From assembly GCF_004136015.1 (NCBI RefSeq), contig NZ_CP024866.1, positions 3,901,435 through 3,965,434 on the forward strand: DNA of 64,000 bases, written 5' to 3'. The stretch comes from Pseudomonas sp. ACM7. GTDB taxonomy: Bacteria > Pseudomonadota > Gammaproteobacteria > Pseudomonadales > Pseudomonadaceae. The position numbers and the translations under genes are program-made. The number at the start of each line of letters is the position of its first letter. Within the stretch, counting starts at the first letter, position 1. Shown here piece by piece: positions 1-9,216 of the stretch. Below the pieces are notes generated by a model. It searched no databases. It saw nothing but the letters and a program-made list of their open reading frames with translations, and was not told the origin of the DNA.

Positions 1-1
1 G

Positions 2-46
2 CGTCGTCTGGCGACAATGGAAGCGGCCCTCAACGAGGGCACGTAA
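2..46 (+). CDS. C-terminal tail of a gene cut by the window edge
   Basis: Fourteen codons, reading RRLATMEAALNEGT, run from the window edge to a TAA stop. The short stretch is alanine- and leucine-rich and helical-looking, as in many regulator C-termini, but it is far too short to assign a family. It is called a gene tail only because the frame is open to the edge and is followed by non-coding sequence with an inverted repeat. It could be chance. Confidence 0.3.
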   Translation, partial: RRLATMEAALNEGT

Positions 47-49
47 CTT

Positions 50-130
50 GATGCGCCTGGGGCTTAGCGAAGCTCGCGCCTGCAAATCAGCCTTCAATGG
101 CCGAGGCCCATGGTGGAGCTCAGGCGCATC
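50..130. repeat. Inverted repeat with 10-bp perfect arms; otherwise gene-free leader region
   Basis: GATGCGCCTG at 50-59 is matched by its exact complement CAGGCGCATC at 121-130, enclosing about 60 bp with further partial pairing. It lies just after the stop at 46 and could be a transcript end or a relic of a palindromic element. The rest of 47-398 holds no convincing gene, only this repeat and the REP pair at 308-390. Confidence 0.4.
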
Positions 131-307
131 TCATATGAATCAGGCGCTGCCGAAGAAACTATGGGGTCAGCTTGGGTTAGTTTCGGTACTGGATACGATA
201 AACCGGCTTAGCCGCATAGCTTGAACCGCCGTATACGGATCCGTACGTACGGTGGTGTGAGAGGACGGCGGCTGTAAAGCCGCCTCCTACTCGATCTGGA
301 TCCAGGA

Positions 308-390
308 TCAAAAGATCGCAGCCTTCGGCAGCTCCTACAGAGAAACGCGTTCCAAAATGTAGGAGCTGCCGAAGGCTGCGATTTTTTGAT
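308..390. repeat. Paired REP element, GGAGCTGCC-type
   Basis: Two inverted copies of a roughly 30-bp unit (core GTAGGAGCTGCCGAAGGCTG) face each other around a short unrelated spacer at about 340-358. The minus-strand diguanylate cyclase stop codon lies at 399, so the element sits immediately 3' of that gene and could act as its transcript end. The same family recurs at 13514-13601, and related units at 3913-4043, 15121-15253, 57256-57351 and 61685-61786. Confidence 0.8.
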
Positions 391-398
391 TCTGGCTT

Positions 399-1895
399 CT
401 AATCCGCGCAAACCACCCGATTACGCCCGCTTTCCTTGGCCTGATACAGCGCCTTGTCCGCTGCAAACAATAGCTGTTCCAGACTGATCTCGGCGGAGGT
501 GGTCCAGGTACTGATACCGATACTGACAGTAATCGGCGACTCGGCACCTGCCACCAGCGGCAATTGCTCCACTGTCGCTCGGATGTGTTCGGCAATCTGT
601 TGCGCACCCTGGCTGTCGGTTTCCGCGAGAATCACCGAAAACTCCTCGCCGCCGTAACGGGCGACCAGATCGGCTGGTCGTCTCACATTGTCAGAGATCA
701 ACTTGGCCACCGAGCGCAACGCATCATCGCCAGCCTGATGCCCATGACGGTCGTTGAAGGCCTTGAAGTGGTCGGCATCAATCATCAGCAGCGATAACGG
801 CTGGCCGGAACGTTGAGCGCGGAACCACTCATGACGCAGGACCTGATCCAGCGTTCGGCGGTTGGCCAGGCCGGTCAAGGCATCGGTGGCCGCCAGTTGC
901 GCCAGTTCCTGTTCGGCGTTGTGGCGCAGGCGCAGTTCTCGGCTGAGCAGCCAAGTCAGCCAGAGCAAGCTGATGCACAGCGCAATAGTCGCAACGCTAA
1001 CCACTACCGTCGTACGCTTCCACGAGGCAAACACTTCATCACTGGACAGTGCAACGATGACGATCAACGGCAAGTTGCCCACCTTGGAGAACGTGTACAG
1101 GTGTTTGTCCTTGTAGCGGCTTGAAACACCGGTGAAGCTGCCGTTGCCTTCTTTGACGATGCGCTGAAAGTTGGGACGGTTGCTGAAGTCCTTGCCAATC
1201 AGCTCTTCAGCCAAGCGGGGTTCCTGAGCCAGAAGAATCCCGTCCGAGCTGATCAGGTTGACCGAGCTGTCACGACCGATGCTCAAGCTGTTGAACAGCT
1301 GATCGAAATAACTCAAGCGCATGGCGGCTTCGGCCACGCCAAGAAATTCGCCCTGTGAGCCGCTGACCCGGCGACTGAAGCTGATTCGCCATTCATGTTC
1401 AGCCTGTCTGGACCGGAAGGGACGGCTGATGAGCATGCTCGGATCACGATTGGTCACGTGCGACTGAAAGTATTCGCGGTCAGCAAAATTGCCCTTTCTA
1501 GGCTCTACCGAGGCCGAGTCAGCGATCACGTCGCCCTTGTTGTCCAGCAACAAAATGTCGCCCTTGTACGGCGCGGCAGTGGCACGGTCAAACAAGGCCA
1601 GATGCCGGATAGCCGGGGAGACGTTCTTGAGGTCTTCACGCTGCGAGGCAGCGATCAAGCCGAGCAAGGACAGGTCATAGAGTTCGACATTGCGCAGCAC
1701 GTCGGCGTCGATCAGTTGCACGATGTTGGTTGCTGCGCGAGTGGCAGACTGTTCAGCATTGGCGCGTTCGCGTATGAGCAGGAACGCCACGATGCTCAAT
1801 ATCGCAATCACCAGCAGCAAACTGCCGAGAACCAGAAGCCGCTCCGATCGCGTCGACCGGATCGGCTGGTGAGATGTTGCACTGCTCACACTCAT
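399..1895 (-). CDS. Diguanylate cyclase with periplasmic sensor domain
   Basis: A 498-residue membrane protein. An N-terminal transmembrane helix (about 20-43), a periplasmic Cache/PDC-like domain (about 45-290) and a second helix (about 294-318) lead into a GGDEF domain. The active loop is GGEEF at residues 415-419, a catalytically competent variant. RPAD at 406-409 is a canonical RxxD inhibitory site five residues upstream, so product feedback by c-di-GMP is expected. Members of this family make c-di-GMP from two GTP in response to an extracytoplasmic ligand. The ligand cannot be inferred here. There is no EAL domain, and the gene appears monocistronic between two repeat or terminator structures. 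Confidence 0.92.
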   Translation of the reverse strand: MSVSSATSHQPIRSTRSERLLVLGSLLLVIAILSIVAFLLIRERANAEQSATRAATNIVQLIDADVLRNVELYDLSLLGLIAASQREDLKNVSPAIRHLALFDRATAAPYKGDILLLDNKGDVIADSASVEPRKGNFADREYFQSHVTNRDPSMLISRPFRSRQAEHEWRISFSRRVSGSQGEFLGVAEAAMRLSYFDQLFNSLSIGRDSSVNLISSDGILLAQEPRLAEELIGKDFSNRPNFQRIVKEGNGSFTGVSSRYKDKHLYTFSKVGNLPLIVIVALSSDEVFASWKRTTVVVSVATIALCISLLWLTWLLSRELRLRHNAEQELAQLAATDALTGLANRRTLDQVLRHEWFRAQRSGQPLSLLMIDADHFKAFNDRHGHQAGDDALRSVAKLISDNVRRPADLVARYGGEEFSVILAETDSQGAQQIAEHIRATVEQLPLVAGAESPITVSIGISTWTTSAEISLEQLLFAADKALYQAKESGRNRVVCAD

Positions 1896-1997
1896 GGTTC
1901 TGACTTCTGCTAATGAGGCGTTATGAAAGTGTTTTGCAAGACTCGGGCAGAATCCCAGAAACCGTTTGCGTTCGGAGCGCCTGTATAAATCCCGGAT

Positions 1998-2030
1998 AAA
2001 AAAAAGGCCAGCAAAACGTGCTGGCCTTTT
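1998..2030 (-). terminator. Rho-independent terminator of the porin gene
   Basis: The stem GGCCAGC/GCTGGCC (2006-2012 with 2020-2026) is followed on the minus strand by a run of eight T residues. It lies 12 bp past the porin stop codon. Confidence 0.88.
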
Positions 2031-2042
2031 ACTTATTGAAGC

Positions 2043-3362
2043 TTAGAAGACATTGAGCGGGTAGTCGACGATCACCCGGTATTCATCGGTGTCCTGATCC
2101 AGCGCGCCGTAGCCGTTGCCTCCACGGTTGGTCGCCCATTGCAGGCGCAGCGCCAGGTTTTTGGCCTTGCCGCCCTGAACCACGTACTTGAGATCAATGT
2201 CGCGTTCCCAGTGCTTGGCGTTTTTGCCATCAGCGCTGTACCACGAAGCATAACCGGGGCTGGCCGGATCGACCTTGGTCAGGTCCAGCTCGCCCCTGGA
2301 GTAAGAGACCGCCGAGGTCACGCCGGGCAGGCCGAGCCCGACAAAGTCGTAGGCGTACTTGAGTTTCCATGAGCGTTCGTTCGGGCCGTTGAAGTCCGAA
2401 TATTGCTGGGAATTGTCGAGGTAGACGCTGTCACCCTGGCTGATGTAGTCGAACGGCGTGTTGCCATTGACCCGCTGATAGGCCGCGGTAACGCTGTGAT
2501 TGCCCACACCAACGGTGAAATGCAGGCTGTAGGTGTTGTTGTCGATGTTGCCCAGCAGCGCATTGCCGGTGTCTTGCGTGTGATAGGCGTGCAGACCCGG
2601 GTTGAGGCTGACCAGATCATTCAGCGCGTAGGTGTAGTCCAGATCGTAGTAATACTGGTTCCAGATGTCCTTGAGTTCGGAAGCATAGAGGCTGCTGGTC
2701 AACCCCGGCAGGCCGCTCCAGGCCACGCCGGCCCAATTCAGGTGCTTACTTTCGTCACCGTCGGCCAAGCTGCCGTAGGACGTGCCGATTCGGGTGTGTC
2801 CGCTCTGGTTGTAAGGCTTGGTGAAACTTGCCTGGCCACCTTCAATCATCCAGCCGTCAAAACTGTGGTTGGTCAGGCTGACGCCGCGAAAGGTCTGGGG
2901 CAGCATGCGGGTTTCGCCGCCGGCGATCACCGGGTTGGTGATAAACAAATCACCGGCCTTCAGTTCGGTATCGAAGGCACGCATTTTCAGCGTGCCGCCC
3001 GCCGTCGAGAACGAACTTGGCGCTTTGCCGTTGCCATCGCTGATCGGCAGGATACTCGACCCGTCGGTACCGCCACCGCCGTCGAGCTTGAGCCCGAGCA
3101 TGGCGTGGGCATCAACACCGAAACCGACGGTGCCTTGGGTGTAGCCCGATTCGAAGAGGCCTAGGAAACCCTGGCCCCATTCAATATTGTCGTCCGTCTG
3201 CTGCAGGCGATTGCGGTTCATGTAGTAGTTGCGGGCGTTGAGGTTGAGGCTCGATCCTTCAACGAAACCTTCGGCGTTTGAGTCGTCTGCGGCGTGAGCA
3301 GCAGGCGTCACCGTTGCAGTGATTGCAATGAATAACGGGCTGAATCTAAGAGGGAAACGCAC
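2043..3362 (-). CDS. OprD-family outer-membrane porin
   Basis: A 439-residue precursor. The chosen start is GTG at 3362, because AAGGAG lies 11 bp upstream and the product then begins [14 protein letters not shown], a normal signal peptide with likely cleavage after PAAHA. The mature part has the OprD pattern: an N-terminal [14 protein letters not shown] strand, many alternating aromatic and polar beta-strands, a YADLDYT-like segment (here [10 protein letters not shown]) and a C-terminal strand ending VDYPLNVF, which has the terminal Phe used for outer-membrane assembly. OprD channels take up amino acids, peptides or organic acids. The substrate is not readable from the sequence. An upstream TTG at 3386 is in frame but would precede the RBS. 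Confidence 0.9.
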   Translation of the reverse strand: MRFPLRFSPLFIAITATVTPAAHAADDSNAEGFVEGSSLNLNARNYYMNRNRLQQTDDNIEWGQGFLGLFESGYTQGTVGFGVDAHAMLGLKLDGGGGTDGSSILPISDGNGKAPSSFSTAGGTLKMRAFDTELKAGDLFITNPVIAGGETRMLPQTFRGVSLTNHSFDGWMIEGGQASFTKPYNQSGHTRIGTSYGSLADGDESKHLNWAGVAWSGLPGLTSSLYASELKDIWNQYYYDLDYTYALNDLVSLNPGLHAYHTQDTGNALLGNIDNNTYSLHFTVGVGNHSVTAAYQRVNGNTPFDYISQGDSVYLDNSQQYSDFNGPNERSWKLKYAYDFVGLGLPGVTSAVSYSRGELDLTKVDPASPGYASWYSADGKNAKHWERDIDLKYVVQGGKAKNLALRLQWATNRGGNGYGALDQDTDEYRVIVDYPLNVF

Positions 3363-3462
3363 TAGCGGTAAAGCTCCTTGGGTCAACTAAGAGCCTCAAT
3401 GTTTGAGACTCAGGATGTTTCTTGTTAGGGAAGACGAACTGAAGCTGTTTAAAACCACAACG

Positions 3463-3490
3463 AAAAAAAGCCGCTGATAGCAGCGGCTTT
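3463..3490 (-). terminator. Rho-independent terminator of the small secreted protein gene
   Basis: The stem GCCGCTG/CAGCGGC (3470-3476 with 3481-3487) has a 4-nt loop and is followed on the minus strand by seven T residues. It lies about 67 bp past the stop of the gene at 3557-3781 and upstream of the porin gene. Confidence 0.85.
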
Positions 3491-3556
3491 GAAGACAACT
3501 TTTCAAAGGGAAGAGCCGGTGAAAAGTGTCGAGGGAAACAAAGTGATACTGGGCAA

Positions 3557-3781
3557 TCAGCTGTCTTTCTCAACCGTTGGCTGGGCCTGAGTGGTCGACG
3601 CTTGAGGGGTTTGCGCAGCTTCCTGAGCCTTGGCTGTCATTTCGCTCTGATACTGTTCGAATGCAGCAGCGCGTGCGGAATTTTGCGCGACGAACGTCTG
3701 CGACTCTTCAGCGATGGCGAACGGAGACAGAAACAAAGAGGACAAAACGAAAGCGCTGGCAATACCCATAGTGTTGGACAT
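3557..3781 (-). CDS. Small secreted Ala/Gln-rich protein of unknown function
   Basis: The product is 74 residues. ATG at 3781 is chosen because AGAAGG lies 7 bp upstream. Residues 1-24 form a typical Sec signal peptide (VLSSLFLSPFAIA, cleavage before EE). The remaining 50 residues are rich in Ala, Gln and Thr, with no Cys or known motif, and are probably helical then disordered. It has its own terminator at 3463-3490. I do not recognise the family. Similar small exported proteins are common in Pseudomonas genomes. Confidence 0.75.
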   Translation of the reverse strand: MSNTMGIASAFVLSSLFLSPFAIAEESQTFVAQNSARAAAFEQYQSEMTAKAQEAAQTPQASTTQAQPTVEKDS

Positions 3782-3912
3782 CTTTAAACCTTCTTGCTTG
3801 GCAAGTGCTGTTTGGTGCGGCAAAGATAAGGGGGATTGGAGAAGGGAAAAAGAGCGGATTCATGAAAGGACTGTTGCGCTGAAAGCAATAGTTGGCAGAC
3901 CGGCGCCCGAAC

Positions 3913-4043
3913 CTGTAGCAGCTGGCGAAGCCTGCGTCCGGCTGCGAAGCAGTCGCGAGATCAAGCGCTGCGGTCTGTCAGATAGACCGCGCGTGTAGGG
4001 TTTACGACTGCTACGCAGCCGGACGCAGGCTTCGCTGCTACAG
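3913..4043. repeat. Long inverted repeat related to the GTAG(G/C)AGCTG repeat family
   Basis: The left arm starts CTGTAGCAGCTGGCGAAGCC at 3913 and the right arm ends with GGCTTCGCTGCTACAG at 4043. Both arms continue inward through CTGCGTCCGGCTGCG and its complement. It fills most of the gap between the small secreted gene and the 3' end of the sensor-kinase gene. A close relative lies at 15121-15253. Confidence 0.75.
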
Positions 4044-4073
4044 GACCGGGGGCAGTCCGGGTGTCGTATGGGG

Positions 4074-5438
4074 TCAGACAGGGAGGTGAATCCCAAACGT
4101 ATTCATCCCATGATCACTGCGCACAAACACATCCCCGCCGTGCATCAGTGCAATCGCCTTGACGATCGCCAACCCCAACCCATGGTTGTTGCCACTGTTG
4201 CTGCGCGATGCATCCACCCGATAAAAACGCTCAAACAACCGCGACAAATGCTCGCTGGCAATCGGTGACCCAGGGTTCGCAACCCCGATGCTCACTTGAT
4301 GCTCCTCAACCTCGATGCGCACCTCAATCACCTGCCCAGGTTCGGTGTGTTGCACCGCGTTGCTTAGCAGATTAATCAATGCCCGGCGCAGATGAGCAAT
4401 CTCGATCCGCACCTGCGCGTCTCCACTGACCTGCACCCGAACCTGCGCGTCCTCAAGGATGAAATCCAGATACTCCAGCGTCGTCGCCACTTCATCGGCC
4501 AGCGACGTAGAGGTCAGTTTGGTGGCCTTGCTGCCTTGATCCGCGCTGGCGAGAAACAGCATGTCATTGATGATCGAGCGCAGTCGCTCAAGCTCTTCAA
4601 GGTTCGATTGCAGCACTTCAAAATAGTGTTCGGCGGATCGCCCGCGAGTCAGCGCAACCTGGGTCTGGCCGATCAGATTGGTTAGCGGCGAGCGCAGTTC
4701 ATGGGCGACGTCCGCGTTGAACGACTCAAGGCGCGAGTAAGCCTGTTCGACCCGCTCCAGTGTCGAGTTAAACGAATTGACGAACTGATTCAGTTCCGGC
4801 GGCAGAGGCGACAATTGCAGGCGACCGGACAACAGCGGCGGGGCCAGCCGCTGGGCTTCCTGGGACAACTTGATCAGCGGTTTGAGGCCGATCCGCGCCA
4901 CCCAATAACCGAGGGCCGACGCCAGCAACACGCCGATGATCGCCAGGCTGATCAGGGCAATCAGCAGATGATGTTGAGTCTGCAGAAACGTCTCGGTGTC
5001 GATGCCGATCATGAAGCGCAACGGTGGGCGTTGATCCTTGGCCGGGAACTGGCTGACCAGCACTTTCAGCGGATAAGGCTGATCCGGCAGATTCAAGTCG
5101 CGCATGCCCAGCGGGCCTTCGGCAAAGGCGCGGATCTGCGGTGTCAGGTTGCCGTATTCGTAGTGCGGATCACCGCTGATGATCCAGAAGCTGATGCGCT
5201 TGTCTTCTTCGCCGAGCAGCTTGAGCTTGTTGTTGATCTTCACCCAATGCTCAGGCGTGCCATAACGGCCGACTGTGGATTCGAGCACGCTGTAGCGCGC
5301 GTCCAGCTCAGCCTCGGGCAACAAACCCAGGCCTTTATCGACCTGTTGATAAAGTGCCCAGCCAATCAACAGAAACACCAGCAGCGCCACCAGCGTGAAC
5401 ATTCCGCTGAGGCGCAGCGCAATAGAATTACTGGACAC
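4074..5438 (-). CDS. Heavy-metal-type sensor histidine kinase (CusS-like)
   Basis: The product is 454 residues from GTG at 5438. It has TM1 (about 12-30), a periplasmic sensor loop (about 31-158), TM2 (about 159-180), a HAMP domain, a HisKA domain with the H-box ADVAHELRSPL (His246), an N-box LINLLSNAVQHT and G-boxes including GLGLAIVKAI. It is the kinase of the two-component pair with the response regulator just upstream, whose last codons it overlaps by 11 bp, indicating translational coupling. Longer upstream frames would run through the regulator gene and encode no signal. The context implies it controls the RND efflux genes of the same operon. The metal or other inducer is unknown. Confidence 0.92.
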   Translation of the reverse strand: MSSNSIALRLSGMFTLVALLVFLLIGWALYQQVDKGLGLLPEAELDARYSVLESTVGRYGTPEHWVKINNKLKLLGEEDKRISFWIISGDPHYEYGNLTPQIRAFAEGPLGMRDLNLPDQPYPLKVLVSQFPAKDQRPPLRFMIGIDTETFLQTQHHLLIALISLAIIGVLLASALGYWVARIGLKPLIKLSQEAQRLAPPLLSGRLQLSPLPPELNQFVNSFNSTLERVEQAYSRLESFNADVAHELRSPLTNLIGQTQVALTRGRSAEHYFEVLQSNLEELERLRSIINDMLFLASADQGSKATKLTSTSLADEVATTLEYLDFILEDAQVRVQVSGDAQVRIEIAHLRRALINLLSNAVQHTEPGQVIEVRIEVEEHQVSIGVANPGSPIASEHLSRLFERFYRVDASRSNSGNNHGLGLAIVKAIALMHGGDVFVRSDHGMNTFGIHLPV

Positions 5439-6105
5439 CACGGCTCTCCAGCACATAACCCATGCCACGAATCGTGTGCAGCAGTTTCTCGTCGAACGGC
5501 CCGTCGAGCTTGGCGCGCAAGCGTTTGATCGCGACTTCGACAACGTTGGCGTCGCTGTCGAAATTGATGTCCCAGACCATTTCGGCGATGGCGGTTTTCG
5601 ACAGAATTTCACCCTGACGGCGGGCCAGTACGCTCAGCAATGAGAACTCCTTGGCGGTCAAGTCCAGGCGCGTGCCGGCGCGGGTGGCTTTGCGGCTGAT
5701 CAAATCTATCCACAGGTCGGCGATGCTCACCTGCACCGGTTCATGGCCACCGCTGCGGCGGGTCAGCGCTTGTAGGCGCGCCACCAGTTCGAGGAAGGAA
5801 AATGGTTTGCCGAGGTAATCGTCGGCACCGTCGCGCAGGCCTTTGATCCGGTCTTCCACTCGCTCGCGGGCGGTGAGCATGATCACCGGGGTTTGCTTGC
5901 GCGCACGCAACGCGCGCAGTACGCCGAAGCCGTCGAGGCCCGGCAGCATGACGTCGAGGACGATCACCGCGTAGTCGCTTTCCAGCGCCAGGTGCAGGCC
6001 TTCGACGCCGTCTCGCGCCAGGTCCACGGTGTAACCCTGTTCCGTCAGGCCGCGGTGCAGATAATCCGCGGTTTTTTCTTCGTCTTCGATAATCAGAACG
6101 CGCAT
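5428..6105 (-). CDS. OmpR-family response regulator of the efflux operon
   Basis: The product is 225 residues: a receiver domain (about 1-115) with acidic pocket EDEE at 7-10 and phospho-acceptor Asp51 in VLDVMLPGLDG, then a winged-helix OmpR/PhoB DNA-binding domain (about 125-222). It closely resembles CusR/CopR-type regulators. It starts 9 bp after the RND pump stop and overlaps the kinase gene, so it is transcribed with the pump it presumably activates. The likely binding sites are the inverted repeats at 10464-10483 and 10411-10438, upstream of the first gene. Confidence 0.92.
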   Translation of the reverse strand: MRVLIIEDEEKTADYLHRGLTEQGYTVDLARDGVEGLHLALESDYAVIVLDVMLPGLDGFGVLRALRARKQTPVIMLTARERVEDRIKGLRDGADDYLGKPFSFLELVARLQALTRRSGGHEPVQVSIADLWIDLISRKATRAGTRLDLTAKEFSLLSVLARRQGEILSKTAIAEMVWDINFDSDANVVEVAIKRLRAKLDGPFDEKLLHTIRGMGYVLESRGVQ

Positions 6106-6114
6106 GACCCCGCC

Positions 6115-9100
6115 TCAGTCTGTGGTTGCCAGCGCCGGCATCGGTGCGGGTTTGGGCTTATGGAAAAGCCGCTCAAGCCACAAGTATATGACCGGAGTGG
6201 TGAACAGCGTCAGCGCCTGGCTCACCAGCAAGCCACCGACCACCGCGATCCCCAAGGGCTGGCGCAGTTCGGCGCCGGTGCCGTAGCCGAGCATCAATGG
6301 CAGTGCGCCGAGCAGGGCGGCGAGGGTGGTCATGATGATCGGCCGGAACCGCGTAATACAGGCCTGGTAGATCGCCTCTTCCGGCGGCAGCCCGCCCTTG
6401 CGTTGCGCTTCGAGGGCGAAGTCGATCATCAGGATGCCGTTCTTCTTCACGATCCCGATCAGCAACACCAGCCCGATCAGCGCCATGATCGAAAAGTCCT
6501 GCCCGCAAATCCACAACATGATCACCGCGCCGAGTCCCGCCGACGGCAGCGTCGAGATGATGGTCAGCGGATGCACGAAGCTCTCGTACAGCACGCCGAG
6601 AATGATGTACACCGCCACCAGCGCCGCCAGGATCAGCCATGGCTGACTGGCCAGCGAACTCTGGAACGCCTGGGCCGCTCCCTGGAAGTTGCCGCTCATG
6701 GCGGCCGGCATGCCGATTTCGGCTTTGGCCTGATTGAGCATGATCACCGCATCGCCCAACGCCACACCGGGCGCGAGGTTGAACGACAAATTGGCAGCCG
6801 GGAACATGCCGTCATGGGCGATGGACAGTGGGCCGACCGTCGGCGCATCGAATTTCGCCAGCGCCGACAGCGGCACCATTTCCCCGCTCAGGGGCGAGCG
6901 CAGGTAGAAATAGTTGAGGCTTTCGGCCTTGCCGCGCTGCTTGGTGTCCAGTTCCAGAATCACGTTGTACTGGTTGATCTGAGTCTGGAATTCATTGATC
7001 TGCCGCTGGCCGAAGGCGTCGTACAGCGCTTCATCGACATCGCTGGCGGTCAGGCCAAAACGTGCCGCGGCGCTGCGGTCGATGCTGATGTGGGTGATGC
7101 TGCCGCCCAGTTGCAGGTCGTTGGAAATGTCACGGAACGCCGGGTTACTGCGCAGTTTTTCCGTGAGGCGCTGGGTCCAGGTGCTGAGGACTGCACCGTC
7201 GTTGCTCTTGAGCACGTATTGGTACTGTGCGCGGCTCGGGCCGGAGCTGAGGTTGATGTCTTGGCCGGCGCGCAGGTACAGCACGATGCCCGGGACTTTC
7301 ATCAATTGCGGACGAATCCGGTCAATGAACTGGCTGGCGGAGACGTCGCGGTCGCCGCGTTTTTTCAGGGATATCCAGAAGCGACCGTTGGCGATGGTCT
7401 GGTTACTGCCAGAGACGCCGACCGAGTGGGAAAACGCCGCGACCGCCGGATCCGCCGCGACGATTTCGGCCATCGCCAGGTGTTTTTTCACCATGTCGCC
7501 GTAGGAAATATCGGCGGCCGCTTCGGTAGTGCCGAGGACAAAACCGGTGTCCTGCACCGGGAAGAAACCCTTGGGGATAAAGATGTAGCCGGCAATCGCC
7601 AGGCCCAGAGACAGGCAGAACACCCCGATCATCAGCTTCTGGTGGGCAAGGGCGCGGCGCAGAAGTTTTTCATAGCCTGTCAGCAAGCGTTCGCCAAACG
7701 TAGGTTTGCTGTGGGCGTGATGCACCGGGGCGCGCATGAACAGCGCGGCAAGCGTTGGCGCCAACGTCAGTGAGACCACCACCGAAATCATGATGGTCGA
7801 AGTGGCGGTCAGGGCGAACTCCTTGAACAGCCGTCCGACCACGCCGCCCATGAACAGCAACGGAATAAACGCCGCCACCAGCGAAAAGCTGATGGAGACC
7901 ACGGTGAAACCGATCTCGCCGGCACCTTTGATCGCCGCCTCGCGCATGCCGTCACCAGCTTCAAGGTGACGGTGAATGTTCTCCACCACCACAATCGCAT
8001 CGTCGACCACAAACCCCACGGCCACCACGATCGCCACCAGCGTCAGGTTGTTCAGGCTGAAACCCATGATGTACATCAGGGCGAAACTGGCGACCAGCGA
8101 AACACCCAGCACGGCGGACACGATCAGGGTCGCCGACCATTGGCGCAGGAACAGCGCCATCACCGCCACCACCAGCATGATCGCGATCAGCAGGGTGACT
8201 TCCACCTCGTGCAGCGAGGCGCGGATGGTCTGGGTGCGGTCGACCAGCACCTTGACCTGCACCGAGGCTGGCAGCATGGCTTCGAGGCCGGGCAGGGCGG
8301 CCTGGATGCGATCCACGGTTTCGACGATGTTGGCGCCCGGTTGCCGGGAAATCACCAGGTTCACCCCAGGCTTGTCACCGGCCCAGGCTTGCACGTAGGC
8401 ATCTTCCGAACCGTTGACGACTTTGGCCACATCCTTGAGGTGAACCGGGGCACCGTCCTTGTAGGAAACGATGAGTTGGCTGTATTCCTCAGGATGGAAC
8501 AACTGGTCGTTGGTCGACAGCGTCGAGATGCTCGACTCGCCGTACAAAGCACCTTTGGCCAGGTTGAGGCTGGTTTGCTGGATCGCCAGACGAATGTCCG
8601 CCAGGGTCAGGCCGATGGCCGCGAGTTTGTCCGCCGAGGCTTGAACGCGGATCGCCGGACGTTGCTGACCGGTGATGTTGATTTGGCCCACACCGTCGAT
8701 CTGACTGATCTGACGGGCGAGCAAGGTTTCCACCAAGTCGCTGAGTTCGGTGCCGGGCATCTGGGTCGAGTTGACGCTGAGGATCAGTACCGGGCTGTCG
8801 GCCGGGTTGACCTTCCTCCAGGTCGGCAAGGTCGGCATGTCTTTGGGCAGTTTGCCGGCGGCGGTGTTGATCGCGGCCTGAACTTCCTGAGCGGCGGTGT
8901 CGATGCTTTTGTCGAGGGTGAATTGCAGGGTCAGGTTGGTCGAGCCCAGTGCGCTGCTCGAGGTCATTTGGGTCACGCCCGGGATGGCGCTGAATTGCAC
9001 TTCAAGCGGCGTGGCCACCGACGACGCCATGGTCTCCGGGCTGGCACCGGGCAATTGCGCGGCGACCTGGATGGTGGGGAATTCGGCTTCCGGCAACGGC

Positions 9101-9216
9101 GCGATGGGCAGGCGCGGGAAAGCGATGACCCCGAGCAGCACCAGCGCAAAGGTCAGAAGAATCGTCGCAACCGGATGGTCGATGCACCAGGCAGAGACCG
9201 AGCCATGGCCCTTCAT
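6115..9216 (-). CDS. RND (HAE1-type) efflux transporter, inner-membrane pump
   Basis: The product is 1033 residues, the normal length for MdtB/MdtC/MuxB-like pumps. It begins with a cytoplasmic tail and TM1 (WCIDHPVATILLTFALVLLG), then two large periplasmic porter/docking loops each followed by a helix bundle. The proton-relay residues are present: the Asp pair in VGFVVDDAIVVVEN (TM4) and the Lys in IGIVKKNGILM (TM10). Its ATG overlaps the adaptor stop as ATGA. There is only one RND subunit here, unlike mdtBC, and no outer-membrane factor gene, so it must borrow a TolC/OprM-like channel from elsewhere. The substrate is not determinable. The CusSR-like pair hints at metal, envelope or biocide stress. 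Confidence 0.95.
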   Translation of the reverse strand: MKGHGSVSAWCIDHPVATILLTFALVLLGVIAFPRLPIAPLPEAEFPTIQVAAQLPGASPETMASSVATPLEVQFSAIPGVTQMTSSSALGSTNLTLQFTLDKSIDTAAQEVQAAINTAAGKLPKDMPTLPTWRKVNPADSPVLILSVNSTQMPGTELSDLVETLLARQISQIDGVGQINITGQQRPAIRVQASADKLAAIGLTLADIRLAIQQTSLNLAKGALYGESSISTLSTNDQLFHPEEYSQLIVSYKDGAPVHLKDVAKVVNGSEDAYVQAWAGDKPGVNLVISRQPGANIVETVDRIQAALPGLEAMLPASVQVKVLVDRTQTIRASLHEVEVTLLIAIMLVVAVMALFLRQWSATLIVSAVLGVSLVASFALMYIMGFSLNNLTLVAIVVAVGFVVDDAIVVVENIHRHLEAGDGMREAAIKGAGEIGFTVVSISFSLVAAFIPLLFMGGVVGRLFKEFALTATSTIMISVVVSLTLAPTLAALFMRAPVHHAHSKPTFGERLLTGYEKLLRRALAHQKLMIGVFCLSLGLAIAGYIFIPKGFFPVQDTGFVLGTTEAAADISYGDMVKKHLAMAEIVAADPAVAAFSHSVGVSGSNQTIANGRFWISLKKRGDRDVSASQFIDRIRPQLMKVPGIVLYLRAGQDINLSSGPSRAQYQYVLKSNDGAVLSTWTQRLTEKLRSNPAFRDISNDLQLGGSITHISIDRSAAARFGLTASDVDEALYDAFGQRQINEFQTQINQYNVILELDTKQRGKAESLNYFYLRSPLSGEMVPLSALAKFDAPTVGPLSIAHDGMFPAANLSFNLAPGVALGDAVIMLNQAKAEIGMPAAMSGNFQGAAQAFQSSLASQPWLILAALVAVYIILGVLYESFVHPLTIISTLPSAGLGAVIMLWICGQDFSIMALIGLVLLIGIVKKNGILMIDFALEAQRKGGLPPEEAIYQACITRFRPIIMTTLAALLGALPLMLGYGTGAELRQPLGIAVVGGLLVSQALTLFTTPVIYLWLERLFHKPKPAPMPALATTD

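Noticed and set aside
5439..5612. Upstream extension of the sensor kinase to 512 residues
   Set aside because: The extra frame runs inside the response-regulator gene and encodes a Ser/Arg-rich stretch with no signal. GTG at 5438 gives the normal N-terminus.
5893..7773. 626-codon open frame antisense to the RND and response-regulator genes
   Set aside because: It has Gln/Arg/His-rich low-complexity composition typical of antisense shadows, and no domain.
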